From: Diabrotica undecimpunctata
Lineage: Eukaryota; Arthropoda; Insecta; Coleoptera; Chrysomelidae
Length of the DNA stretch: 64,000 bases
Assembly: GCF_040954645.1 (NCBI RefSeq)
Contig: NC_092806.1
Location: 136,166,976-136,230,975 of the forward strand
Direction of reading: 5' to 3'
Under the pieces are notes generated by a model. The model was given only the letters and a program-made list of their open reading frames with translations, made no database searches and was not told the DNA's origin. Of the stretch, positions 10,488 through 22,944 are shown one piece after another; positions within the stretch are counted from its first letter, which is position 1, and every line of letters starts with the position of its first letter. The translations under genes were made by a program, and so were the position numbers.

Positions 10488-10784
10488 AGTTTTAGTACGG
10501 TTTCATACTAGACTTTTATGTGATTTTCATTTAATAGTTGTGTTCTTTGTATCAAAATTTATTTGAACGAGAAAACCAACATCTTAAAACGATGTTTAAA
10601 TTCTACCAATCTAGGATTACAATTTTTTTTTATTTGAAAATATGTATTGTACTGATCACTGACGCAGATACAATGCATTTTTTAAGTTTATTTAATGCAT
10701 TTGCATGTGTGTGTGTTCGTTTAAATTAAGCTTTATTTTGGGCTATAATTTAAAGAAAGTGGATAAATTAAATGGGTAAGAAAG

Positions 10785-11525
10785 ACTATTGAGCCAAGAC
10801 TCGTTCAATGAGGAAACAATGGACTGTTGCAACTTCCTTATGACAGCATTTAGCGAAGCTCAAGAAATGGATAGAAATCCTCAAGCGTATAGACATGTCT
10901 CACAGTAGCAAAATTGCTTGTTGGAGCCTAATGAGTAAACTAAATAGCGACTCAGAGGTAAGCAAAGCGCCTTCGAGTGTTACTCTGAACCGGATAACCC
11001 ACCAACTACTTTTTAAAGCAAACATAACACCACACGAGAAAAAACAGGTATTAACCGCTCGCCAACAACCGACAAAAGGTACTTTTGACAGACCTTTCAC
11101 CATAAAAGAACTGAAAAAAAACTAAAACTCTTTTACACTCAAAAATGGGAAATACTTAGGAGTAGACGCTATATACCTGAAGAAAATTAAGCATTTTGGT
11201 ACCGTGGTAAAAATCTGGATCCAATGCTTGTGCAACAACTGCTAAATGACGTTCCAAATATCAGTAATATGAAAGAAAGTCATAGCTATACTAAAACCTA
11301 GGAAAACCCCAGAAACATAAACAGTTACCGCCCTATATCGCTTCTTTGCCACCTATATAAGCCGTGTGAGACTTATCCTGCACCACATAAAGAAAGAAAG
11401 GATTTAGAGGTTGACTCAAAAACTGTATCACAGCAAAATGGTTTCAGACCTGGGAGGACCTGCCTAAGCCTATAGCTATCTAGCTCTGAATAAATACATT
11501 AAGAACGAAATCCATTAGCATGGTT
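10785..11525 (+). pseudogene. Jockey-like LINE remnant (pre-RT linker and RT fingers)
   Basis: The sequence reads MSHSSKIACWSLMSKL and then VTLNRITHQLLFKANI, like the region between endonuclease and polymerase in Jockey-type LINEs. After several stops come VIAILKPRK and SYRPISLLCHLYKP, the start of the reverse transcriptase domain, and QNGFRPGRTC. Stops and a frameshift are present, and the palm motifs are missing. It is a truncated, inactive copy. Confidence 0.7.
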
Positions 11526-11529
11526 CGGA

Positions 11530-12240
11530 AAAAATTCAAAATCACAAATGTGAATAAAAAATAAATTTTGCATAAATTGTAAAATCAGTGGACATGCATC
11601 TATAGATAAAAAAGTCCTCATTATGATAGCAAAAAGATTATGAAAAAGACATTATGTTTAATTATAAAGCTTTATACACTGAAGCGAAACCTTTTAGTGA
11701 ATCAATCTTCTTTTAGTGAATCTCCTTTTTTCGGCTTTGCAGGAAAAAATAAATTTTCACTCATGTATAATCTTAATAAAAATTTTCCTTTTTTATTAAA
11801 GGTAAATCAACAACTTCTGTCATCTGAACATATTTGGCCAAGAAAACATCGTTTACAAAATAATATGTCTTTAAATTAACAATGTCTTTATAGTACTCTA
11901 CTAATGAGACCGATGATGACTATAGAATGAAAAAGACTAATAGATTAATGGACCCAGAGTTTTTACCTTGTTTAGGCTATCGCATCTTCAAGGAAGGGGC
12001 TCTTCTTATTTTGCGGAAAAATGGGGGCGTGGTAAACGTGATGATTGATGCTTGTGGAGATGGAGTGGATTGCTAAAAAGCCGGGGTTCCGAAGGTGGCG
12101 TATGTGTGTGGACGATATGTCATGATGAAGTGTACAAGAAGAATTATTGGTGAAGAAGGCCAAACAAGTCGAAGGAAGTACTTCAGGGGTTACCAGCCAT
12201 ACTAGGAACGGCTCTTAATCAGCATTTTTGGCATGCAGTT
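11530..12240. other. No gene recognised
   Basis: There are short apparent frames on both strands but no motif I can assign. The part at 11,900-12,240 may be the 3' trailer of the reverse-strand LINE that follows. Confidence 0.4.
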
Positions 12241-12249
12241 GTTAGCTGC

Positions 12250-13235
12250 GATATTTAATGGCGAATGATTCTAGAATATCAAAATACTCATCAGGAAGTT
12301 CGTGTCCAGAAGTTTAGCTGGAGGGAACGGAACTTTTTTTTTAGGAACCCTGGTGAGTATTTGCCCTCGGCGATTGCAAGGCGTATTTAATGTTTGTTTT
12401 GCTAGGTTGTTCGAGCCTGTGATGGTTCAAAGGACATACTTCCTGCTGAGGGATAAGATTCTGTCCTTAATAGGTGTCAGATTAGCTACCTGATATATGT
12501 GTGCTGATGAATAATGACTGCACTTCCTCATTCAGAATCTAAGGATTTTTCTTTCGATGGCCATAATGGCGTTAATTAGGTAGGTGTTAAGAGATACGTA
12601 GACACATACCTTGTATTCGATAATGGGTCTTATAAAGGTTTTGTAGGTGTGCAATAATATTTTAGATGACGTTCTGCCCATTTTACCGGCTAGTACTGCC
12701 AGGAGTTCAAACCTCTTTCTCACCCTGTCTCGGGTATCTTGAATGTCGGTTTTCCAGTTAAGAGTCCTGCTAAAATGAACTTCCAAGTAAAAACCGAGTT
12801 TCTGAGAATAAGGTCCCCTCCGAACAGAGTTATTCGGCCATGAACATCGCGGCAATTTGAGGATTTGAATAGGATTAGTTGTGTTTTGGAGGGATTTATG
12901 GTCACTCTTCATTTATTGCACCACCTAATAACTCAGTTCAAGTAATTTTACGCTCTTTCGAATACAGACAATTGTCCATGCTCTCTCTGTGGTCCTAACG
13001 TGAGGAGTGCAGTGTCATCAGCGTACAGAAGAAGGGTTTCTGTTCTATGCTGCGGGCGGGGGATGTCACTATTGTAGACTGTGTATAATATTAGAACAAT
13101 AATTGATCCCTGGGGTACTCCAACTTGTGTAGTAAAGGGTGTGGATAGAATGTCGCCAACTTTGATCCTGATCGTCCGATTGGTGAGATAGGAATTTATT
13201 AGTTTAACGAAAAGTGTGGACAATACAGCAAGTGA
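12250..13235 (-). pseudogene. Jockey-type LINE reverse transcriptase remnant
   Basis: On the minus strand, 13,223-12,948 reads LINSYLTNRTIRIKVGD, VGVPQGSI (motif B) and LLLYADDTALLTLG (motif C, YADD intact). The adjoining frame, 12,912-12,532, continues with PSKTQ-type and LGFYLEVHFSRTLNW segments, then a thumb region ending YKTFIRPIIEYKVCVY. These are typical of Jockey/R1-group LINEs. The fingers and endonuclease are missing and frameshifts separate the blocks. It abuts Penelope sequence at 13,248. Confidence 0.8.
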
Positions 13236-13247
13236 TCTTTTTTTAGA

Positions 13248-13312
13248 TGTGTTTACAATTGATAGTCTTTACGGAAATAGGATGAGGAGGGGAGAACTGT
13301 TTGTCTCAAGTT
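13248..13312 (-). mobile_element. Inverted scrap of Penelope 3' end
   Basis: The complement reads CTTGAGACAAACAGTTCTCC and so on, matching 1819-1880 of the first Penelope copy in reverse. It lies head-on against the forward Penelope fragment starting at 13,313. An inverted partial copy joined to the main copy is a recurring arrangement for Penelope-like insertions. Confidence 0.75.
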
Positions 13313-13690
13313 ATATGTGGCGACTGCCCAAAAACTTACATCGGTCAAACTGCTAGAACCTTTATCAAACGTATAGCAGAACATAAACGGTCTTTCAGTA
13401 ATAGGAAAACAGATTCTACATACGCACTTCACCTTGTTGATCATAATCATTCTTTTAATGACGAATTTTAAATTCTTTATATCCAAAATAAAGGCCTTAA
13501 GCTATCTTTATTAGAATATATGAAAATTACCACACTAAAAAACACAGACATAATTCTAAATGACCAACTTGGGAGAAGGAGTTCTACCCTCCTTAACCTA
13601 TTTCGTTAAAGACTATTAATTGTAAACACAACCAAAAATAGATCACTTAAGAAAGGCACTCTGTCAAAACAGCTGTAGTGATAAAACATA
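13313..13690 (+). mobile_element. Penelope-like GIY-YIG fragment and 3' end
   Basis: The forward strand encodes CGDCPKTYIGQTARTFIKRI and then AEHKRSF, the GIY-YIG core with catalytic Tyr and Arg retained. It continues through the conserved 3' trailer to the hammerhead-like motif (13,642-13,682, where GAAA has decayed). The polymerase is absent. Confidence 0.85.
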
Positions 13691-14500
13691 TCACAACTCA
13701 AAGATTCATTCAACATGTCAACTGTCATTAAGTAGTAGGATACTGGGTAAAGAGTAAAGGTTCATAATTATATTTGGCAGAGTATACAAAGCCACCCTAA
13801 TAGTGTTGTTATTAAAAGACAATAATATTAACGGACTTATACTGATCTTGCCTAATAGCAAAACCCTCAGTTTTAAAAAATGATTAATTCCGTTTTGTTA
13901 CAATATTTATTCACTCGCTTTTATTTATATTACGAACGGTCCCAAAGTAAACCTTTACCAAAGATATTTATCTCACACTGACCTAACCTCAAAATGTCCC
14001 TCCTTCATTTCTCACTTCCAAATAAAATAGAGCAACACCCGATTGAGCCACGAATGTAACAGAGAATGATTATCGGATTGAGCTGTAAACGTCTACACTT
14101 ATTTACTTGACCTACAAAATTGCCACAAAAAATATGTTCTCCCTGGAGCATTTGACCCACATTTTGCTTAAAATATGACATAAATTGATTATAAAAAAAG
14201 ATATACGGAAGGGAAGTAAATTAGGGATGCAATAAAAGACGACGGGGTTGGTAAGACCCAGTTCTTGGTTTATTTTAAGATGCTGTTTACCATAATCGTA
14301 AAAAGAAATACCTACAAAATGTATAACAAAGTTTTATGGTATGAATAAAGATGAACTTTTATGGATTAAAGGTATTAAAAATAGCAATTTACTTAATGAA
14401 AGACTTTACATTTTTTAAAGGTAAACTTCTTGATATAAGGAGTTCCTAACTAAAATAAATAAATATAAAATATTGAGTTACATTTTTATGTCATTCTTAT
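13691..14500. other. No gene recognised
   Basis: AT-rich spacer between the Penelope fragment and the long-TIR mariner-like element. No motif was recognised. Confidence 0.5.
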
Positions 14501-14610
14501 ACAGGGTGGTCCCTAAGTAATTGTATAAACAGAAACCGTAGATTCTGCTTGTTAAAATATTACGATTTAAGCCAACTTGTTTCAATAAAATGTTAATATT
14601 AAGAAAGATA

Positions 14611-16638
14611 TAGGGTGTTAAAGTAGAAATTTAAAATTTTATTTTTCGCTATAACTTTTACGTTTGTAAATATTTTTAAACAAAAATTTATAATTAGAAG
14701 CTTATAAGTAGGATAAATTATAATTTTATACATACTTTAATGTAACTGATAGAGGGCTCCACTTAAGCCACATGCGTGGCATAGATTTGCGCTTAACTTT
14801 TTTGCTCTTTAAGTTAGCTTTATTTGTGTTAAAAAATATTACGGATACATTATTTTTACAAAGAAAAGGTATACTTGTTAGTAACCTAAAAATTTTACCG
14901 TTTTCGAGATAATCGCATTTTATCTGTCAGTTGCATAATAAATATTAGTTTTGATATTTGTGCGGTAAAGCACTGAATACCTGTAGATACGCATAATTCA
15001 TAGTTTATTCTTATTAAAACATCTCAAAGATGATAATGTAAGATTACAAAATTTTTTATGGCTGCTAAATGTCGTATTGGAGAAAATATTCTACATCTTC
15101 TTCTTTAGGTAGCGTGTCCGTATTCAGACGTTGGCCTTCATCATGTTTACAATTTCCCTTTTTAAGTTTCTATACCTACTGTATACCTTGTATTACTTTT
15201 TTCCTAGTGTAAATTGCTGAAAACAGAAAAGATGTAAGATGGTACACCACCACATTCTAGAGAGAAGGCAGTGAGAACATACTTAAATATACCTTTTCTT
15301 AACGTTGGATTGGTCGTGGCAGTCATATTCCTTGGCAATGTGGTGAGATATTGATATATTTATTTAATTTATAAAAAATCCCAAAAGAATACTTACTATT
15401 CATTACGTAAATTGTTTACCCATTTTTATTAGAACAATTAAAAAATAAAGCACAGGTATTGAATAACACATATTTGTCTTGTTTCATAATACTTTTGTTA
15501 CAAATCTAACCTTAAAGACTCATCATTTTTACAGAAACATCATCGTTGGCCTAATAACCGATATTGTTATAAATATAGTAAACACACAGGCAATTTAGTT
15601 CATCATAATATTAGTTCGTTAGTTAATCGGAATAGTCCATTTGTTCGAGATGTAATTATAGTTACTCGTAAGCTGTAACGTAATCATATAAATAGGTTAT
15701 TCCGTGTGTATATAAGCAACCAAAGAATGAGATACATCACAGTTTAATACATTATTTAACCTCAGCGACAAATAAGATGTAGTTCCATAATATACCATAA
15801 GATTTGGCTATGTATCCAAAAGAATATGTTTATCCATTATACATAATAGCCACCACGTAGCTCAGAATTTAATCCGCTTGATTTTGGTGTATGGAGCGTA
15901 TTAAAACAACGTGTCTTTAAGAATCTCATAAATATTTGCAACCAACTATGGGAAGAGATAAATACTGCAGCAGTTTTTTTAGAACAATTGAAGATATTTA
16001 ATACGAGACGATCTTTTATGGAATATATTGACAAATGAATTCAACAAAATGGTGGACATATCGAACACTTACTTTGACAAAAAGTTATGTTATTTAGTTT
16101 AACTATTTCTTAATTTGGTTTGTAAACAAACTATTTTGGTTATGTCTTTAATTTAACATACAACATAAAATGTTTGATGTAAAATCCTATTATTCTGTTT
16201 TTGTCAAATCCTATTATTAATTATTCTGCTGATATATTCAATTTATTTAATATTTCGTTAAGTATTAACTTTAGTTAAAGGTATTTGATACCAAAATTTA
16301 GATTTATTAATGTTTTTGTCCATTTTTCCTTCATTGCCTGGAGTAAAACTATTGAGTTTTGAAGTTATTAACAGGTACACTTTTTTTTTGTTGAAATAAT
16401 GTATCTTTAATATTTTTTGTCACAAATACAGGTAACTCAAAAAGCAAAAAAGTGAAGTGCAAATTTATGCCACATATGTGGAATATGGGGCGCCCTCTAT
16501 TAGCTACATAAAAGTGTGCATTAAATTATAATTTCTTATATTTAAAAGTACCTAGTTGTAAATTTTTATGCATAAATGTTTACAAACATGAAAGTTATAG
16601 CGAAAAATAAAATTTTAAATTTGCACTTTAACACCCTG
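14611..16638 (+). mobile_element. Inner mariner-like unit within the outer repeats
   Basis: The left inner end TAGGGTGTTAAAGTAGAAAT and the right inner end (inverse) CAGGGTGTTAAAGTGCAAAT are each bordered by TA on the outside (14,609-14,610 and 16,639-16,640). This looks like a complete element of its own, inside arms that are themselves inverted copies. Either one mariner-like element inserted into a related palindromic element, or the element has duplicated termini. Confidence 0.55.
15847..16077 (+). pseudogene. Mariner-like transposase C-terminal remnant
   Basis: One frame, beginning at a TAG where a Trp is expected, reads PPRSSEFNPLDFGVWSVLKQ, then NLINICNQLWEEINTAAVF, a stop, and IQQNGGHIEHLL before TGA 16,075-16,077. 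The NPLDF..W segment is the third catalytic region of Tc1/mariner-superfamily transposases, ending in Asp. The usual SPDLNP has become SSEFNP. The NGGHxEHLL ending is typical of the family. The N-terminal and first catalytic regions are not recognisable upstream. Confidence 0.7.
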
Positions 16639-16749
16639 TATCTTTCTTAATATCAACATTTTATAAAAGCAATTTTGCTTAAATCGTAATATTTTAAAGT
16701 GTAGAATCTACTGTTTCTTTTTGTACAATTACTTAAGAATCACCCTGTA

Positions 16750-17236
16750 TAAAAATGTATTACAATTAATCTTATTCTGAGGCTATTTATTCTTTTGTAA
16801 TAATTTACTTTTGTTTTAATATATATTACCAATTTATCACAACTGTAAGATTAGCAATATTTTATGGATATTTCTACTTCCAGGTAAAACATACTTTTTT
16901 ATATAATACAAAATACGAGGTAAAAAAAAATAGGACTTTTTCTTCTAAACGTCAATAAACTATTTGCAAGCTTACAAGTGTAGTGAACTCTCAATGTATA
17001 TTAATTTAACAATATAGTTAAAGTAAACTTATTATTTTGTTTTGCTCAAATTTTAAAATGATGTATGGTGCGGTGGAAATTCGAAGAGATGGTAAAACAT
17101 AAAAGTTTATAAAGAATACCTTCCTTAAAAAGCAGCGATAAACAAATTTAAAACAGAGGATTATGACTTTAATAAGACAATATTTTAGGTATAATAATGC
17201 CATAATACTATGTTACTAGAAGAATTTTTGGTATTT
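16750..17236. other. No gene recognised
   Basis: AT-rich spacer ending at the left target-site duplication (17,237-17,250) of the next LINE. Confidence 0.5.
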
Positions 17237-17259
17237 ATATTTAAGAATATGAGTAAGAC

Positions 17260-17483
17260 TATGTGTCTTTGCAGCTGAACATGACTTAATCGTGCTAATC
17301 GACATTATTATAAGAAACCAAATAGACTATATTATACTTGTTAACAAAAGATATCGAAACAGTTTCAACAGTGTTAAGACCCACCCAGGCGCTGATATTC
17401 AATCTGGCCACAATTCTTTAGAGGGCGTGTATAAAACCAAGTTAAAAAAAAAAAAAGGAAAAACTGTGAAAAACATGACATGA
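17260..17483 (+). pseudogene. LINE endonuclease domain, C-terminal end, catalytically altered
   Basis: The frame reads AAEHDLIVLIDIIIRNQIDY, a stretch with KRYRNSFNSVKTHPGADIQS, and then GHNSLEGVYK. In apurinic-like LINE endonucleases this last motif is SDHNPL, whose Asp and His act in catalysis. Here the Asp codon is GGC, giving Gly (17,406-17,408). The domain would normally nick target DNA. Most of it is missing by 5' truncation. Confidence 0.7.
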
Positions 17484-18945
17484 GAAAACTGAAATGTAGT
17501 GAAGTAAAAGAAATAGTCAGCAAAACAATAAATAGAAAAATCAAAAAAATCGATAATACAACGGTAAGCACAGAAGTTCTCTTAGAAGGAATAGGAAAAA
17601 CAAGAACAATAACTCTATGTATAAAACGAGATATACAGAGAAAAATCAGAGAAGCCAAAGAGAAAGAACTGGAGAAAAAATGCCAAGAAATTGAAATTCT
17701 ACAAAGTAAATACGACGACTTAAACGTGCATAAAAAGGTAAGAGAAATTACAGGCAAATGTAAAAACAGAAGAGTAAGTAAACTTGTTAATGACAACGAA
17801 GAGGTAATAGTGGACAAAGAAAGTATTAATAATACCTGGAAAAATTACATACGAAATTTATTTTTTGATGAGAGGAAGAACCAGTCCCCAATACCTACGG
17901 AAACAGGACCACCTATACTAGTGGCACAAATAAGAGTAGCCGTAATATCACTAAAAGAAGAAAGAGCCCCAGGACCAGACGGAGTACCGTCTGAAACTCT
18001 TAAATTTCTTGATGATGAATATTTAAGAATACTATGTAAAATCTTTAATTATATCTACGACACAGGCAATATTCCAAAAGATTGGCTAGTTTCAGAATTT
18101 ATTACATTACCAAAGAAACAAGGAGCGAATAAGTGCGGAGAGTATAGGCTAATAAGTCTAATGAGCCATACACTAAAACGTTTTCTTAAAATTATACATC
18201 GCAGAATATACAAGCTGTGCGAAGAGAGAATACCAGATACAGAGAGAGATGCACTGTTTAGTCTACAGGTATTATTCTCAAGATGCAGAGATCTACACCT
18301 GCTTTATGGACTACCAAAAAGCATTTGACACAGTTCAACACCAAAAATTGGTGGATGTTCTAACAAAAGCCCAAATAAATGGTAAAGACCGGAGTATACT
18401 ACAAAATTTATACTGGAACCAATTACCCACAATAAGAAAAAATCTTGGAGATGAACCGATGGAAGCGATCCGAATTCTGCGAGGCATTAGACAAGGATGT
18501 ACAATTTCACCTGTAGTATTCAACCTATATTCAGAGGAAATATTTAGTGAAGCTTTGGAAAATTGCAAACATGGAATCCTTTTAAATGGAAAACGTCTAA
18601 ATAACATCCACTATGCAGATGAAACCGTTATTTTTGCAGAAAGTTTAAACAGTTTACAGCAACTAATAAACAAAGTAAATGAAGTAAGATTTGAACTATA
18701 AGTACACATATCAAAAACTAAATTTATGGTTATTAGCAAAAATAAAATTAGAGACGTCCAACTGCTTATCAAGAATACACCAGTGGACCGAGTAAAACAG
18801 TTTACACATCTTGTAAAAATAATAAACGAACAATAGGATCACTTACAAGAAGTAAAATGTAGAATAGAGAAGGCTAGTAGTGCATTCAACAACATGGTCA
18901 AACTTTTAAAAAGCGACAACCTTAATCTGGATCTAATCTATTTAA
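17480..18945 (+). pseudogene. Family A reverse transcriptase, frameshifted
   Basis: After a Lys/Glu-rich linker the frame reads RAPGPDGVPSETLKFL, IPKDWLVSEFITLPKK, YRLISLMSHTLKRFLKIIHR and then FSLQVLFSRC. A frameshift at about 18,260-18,300 moves to TCFMDYQKAFDTVQHQ (motif A), GIRQGCTISPVVFNLYSEEI (motif B) and IHYADETVIFAE (motif C, where YADD has become YADE). A stop follows VRFEL, and the thumb continues as HISKTKFMVISKNK. Motif order and spacing match RTE-type LINEs. The YADE change and the frameshift rule out activity. Confidence 0.85.
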
Positions 18946-19033
18946 AGCATCAGCTAATAAAATAATTACAGCCAGAATGATCGTCAATATTCGAAACGAA
19001 TAGGCACCAAAAGAAGAAGATATTTAAGAATAT

Positions 19034-19840
19034 TTAGCTAAGATTTGCACGAAAAAAAGGCATTCTATTAAACGAGTAGGCTATTAAACAACATCAGACA
19101 TAGTGCTTGCGAACAACTTAGAAGATCTCCAAGTCCTTATGAACAAAATTACGTATTACAGTCACAAATATGGACTTAATATAAACGTAAAGAATACAAA
19201 GCTCACGATATTTAGCAAAAAAAGATATGAGTTCAACTGTAAGTCAACAAAACTCCAGTTGAAAGAGTGAAATACTACAACTACCTCAGCACCATAATAA
19301 ATACAGAATGGGCCAATAACCAAAGATATGAACGATCATTAAAAAAGCTAGATCGACCTTCAACCTGATGAGGGTTGTCTTCAAGAGCTACAATCTTTTC
19401 TTTTGATACAAAAGTAAGAATGCTGCGGCGCTTCGTTTTCATAGTCCTTTTTTATGATGTTGAATCGTGGAACTTAAACCAAGACATGTGTAGAAGATTG
19501 AAAGCGTTTGACATGTAACTGTATCGGAGAATACTTAAGATCCCGCGGACTGATCGAATCTCAAATGATGAGGTCTCCAGAAGAATGAAGAAGAACCGAG
19601 AGGTACTGACCACAATCAAATCTTAAAAGCAACAGTACTTCCTGCACAGCGAAATTAATCCAGATATGCCCTCCTACAAGACATCTTGCGGGAGAAAATA
19701 TTTGGAAAGCGAGGTTTAGAAAGAAGAACATCGTGGTTAAAGAATCTCAGAACCTGGTTCAACACAATATCTGTACAGCTTTTCCGCGCTGCTACCACTA
19801 AACGCTATGGGCACACCAAAAAGAATTATAGGTACGATTT
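19034..19840 (+). pseudogene. Family A LINE C-terminal fragment
   Basis: Broken frames show the thumb and C-terminal region. Recognisable are KKARSTFNLMRVVFKSYN, a WTLNQ-like site and DPADRIS-type text. The final block is ERRTSWLKNLRTWFNTISVQ with LFRAA, which is the A-family terminus. It begins directly after the target duplication of the preceding LINE and ends at a (TA)n array. Confidence 0.75.
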
Positions 19841-19842
19841 AC

Positions 19843-19844
<2 letters not shown>

Positions 19845-19911
<67 letters not shown>
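19845..19911. repeat. (TA)n microsatellite
   Basis: A perfect TA run directly after the LINE 3' end. Any open frame running through it is low-complexity artefact. Confidence 0.95.
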
Positions 19912-19916
<5 letters not shown>

Positions 19917-19978
19917 GTGCACTCGTAAGTGAAAGGGATATTTTCGGTCAATTTGGAGATTAAAAAAGAAAAGAGTTG

Positions 19979-21330
<1,352 letters not shown>

Positions 21331-21369
21331 TTATTTTTATTGTGTAATAATAGGTGTATCGTCTATATA

Positions 21370-21880
21370 ATAGAAGTTCTAGTATCTACCGGTATGGATC
21401 GTTCGTTTGTGTAAATGTTATACAGTGTAGGGGCCTTTATGCTACCCCAAGCGAGACCGTTCTTCATCTGCTATTCTTATCATGGAGTGATACAAAAAAT
21501 ATTCTATTGTGGAGGCATACGCAGACAATATAAGTGAGTTTGTTATCTAAGGGGATATCATATAGTTTTTGGAGAAATATTCTGTAATTTAAGGTGTCGT
21601 AAGCGGCATTTAGATTGAAAAATACCACCCCTGATACCCGATATTTTTCGTACCCGTCTTTGATTTAGTATTTGTGATGTACGTGATCTTCCCTGTCTAC
21701 AGCCACTTTTGTCTTTTAATTTAAGTTTTTCTTCTAATATCGGTGATATCATATTAACGATATTGTGCAAAAGTATTTTGAATAGCTGACAAAATAAAGA
21801 TATTAGCCGATAGTTTTTGTGGTCGTTGGAGTGTTTGCCAGGCTTAAGTAAGGTAACAACTTTGGCTTGTCTCTATTTTT
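21370..21880 (-). pseudogene. CR1/Jockey-like LINE reverse transcriptase remnant
   Basis: The minus strand reads KVVTLLKPGKHSNDHKNYRL, ISLFCQLFKIL, ILEEKLKLKDKSGCRQGRSR and TSQILN, the fingers region. After frame changes it gives FFVSLHDKNSR and GVA/SIKAPTLYNIYTNE, corresponding to the GLPQGSVLAPTLFNIYTND-type motif B of CR1/Jockey-like LINEs. The palm YADD is degraded (IYRRY). It is multiply frameshifted. Confidence 0.65.
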
Positions 21881-21889
21881 TGGGTATCT

Positions 21890-22930
21890 CCTAATTTGAA
21901 TACAGTTGTTCATCATCTGGATAAGTCATTGTAGTGTTTTTGGTCCAGATTGCGTAATAAGCTTTGTGCTCAGATCCTCAAGGTCGGTAGTTGTGTTATT
22001 TTTCATTAAATATGTAGATGGTGGATCCAAGCTCCACATCATTAAAAGGTTCTCTCAGCTGACTGGTTTTGTCCTTTCTTACTTTCTGACAGAAATAGTA
22101 TGTCTATATCTATAATGTGGTTTTCAGCGATCAGCTATATACCAAATACCCTAGGTTAGTCCCTATATGTGTTTCCTGTACTAGAAATTAGTCAGATTCG
22201 TGTTAACTCATATGTCTGATAAATTTAAGTAAAGTAAAGTTTATTGATTTTTAGATATACCCTTAACAGTTATAGACATATGTTATTAGAATAGTTGGTC
22301 CTAAAAAGGACCAATTTGACAAAATCATATTAAAGGGGTGACTGAAGAATTAGCCAATTAATTAATTAATCATTACCCGGGGTATGACCGATTGCGGTGG
22401 TCTTATTAGTACTCCAATCTTCCTAAAGGCTCGTTCTTTAAACCCCATAAGTAATGCGTAATCTTTTTATTAAAAATTTAAATTTTACATGCCGTGTATT
22501 ACTTTTTGACGATATGTCGAATCAGATTTGTATAGTAATAATTTTAGGTTCTAAAGAGCCTCTTTGTGGAAAATAAATAAGTTTGTTGGCGCCACTGTTC
22601 AGATGATGGGTTTATCACAGATGTCAAAGTTTACATTTTAATTCAATGTTCTATTTACGTATCTTCAATATTAAAAAAGTAGGAAAAGACATGTTTATGC
22701 TTTTATTTTTTTAAATCTATTCTGTTTTCTTTCTAGAGTTCCGTCTTTTTTGAACGACCTGTGTTCTTTTTTCAATTGGGCACTTGTCGAAAGCTATGAC
22801 AAGTACTCTGTCCTCTGCTATTCTACATTAATATGACATTCATTATTTTCTCTAAACACTTTGTCCTCTGCTGTCCTACATTAATATGGCTGACTTATTT
22901 TATCTTTCTTGCAGCTATTTTAATGTTTAT
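21890..22930. other. No gene; short perfect hairpin at 22,295-22,314
   Basis: The right edge of the reverse LINE may extend to about 22,100. A 20-bp hairpin (TTGGTCCT-AAAA-AGGACCAA) stands alone. The rest has no assignable feature. Confidence 0.4.
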
Positions 22931-22944
22931 CCTGTGTATCTTCT

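Larger units (their letters stand above)
14502..16747 (+). mobile_element. Mariner-like element with about 400-bp terminal inverted repeats
   Basis: The left end CAGGGTGGTCCCTAAGTAAT and right end (inverse) CAGGGTGATTCTTAAGTAAT are flanked by TA on both sides (14,500-14,501 and 16,748-16,749). Similarity between arms extends to about 14,900 and 16,345. A second CAGGGTG-like terminus lies about 108 bp inside each arm. A short stretch at about 15,098-15,150 resembles a reverse LINE 3' end and may be a later insertion. The transposase is decayed. Confidence 0.85.
17251..19019 (+). mobile_element. RTE-like LINE family A, 5'-truncated and internally deleted
   Basis: The element is bounded by a perfect 14-bp target-site duplication, ATATTTAAGAATAT, at 17,237-17,250 and 19,020-19,033. 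It starts inside the endonuclease domain, runs through most of the reverse transcriptase, then jumps at about 18,945 to the last few codons before a GAAGAA tail. About 0.5-0.6 kb of C-terminal coding sequence is therefore missing compared with other family A copies here. Confidence 0.85.

Noticed and set aside
17374..17817. 147-codon minus-strand frame rich in Leu, Ser and Phe
   Set aside because: Antisense of a Lys/Glu-rich LINE linker; the hydrophobic look comes from complementing AAR codons.
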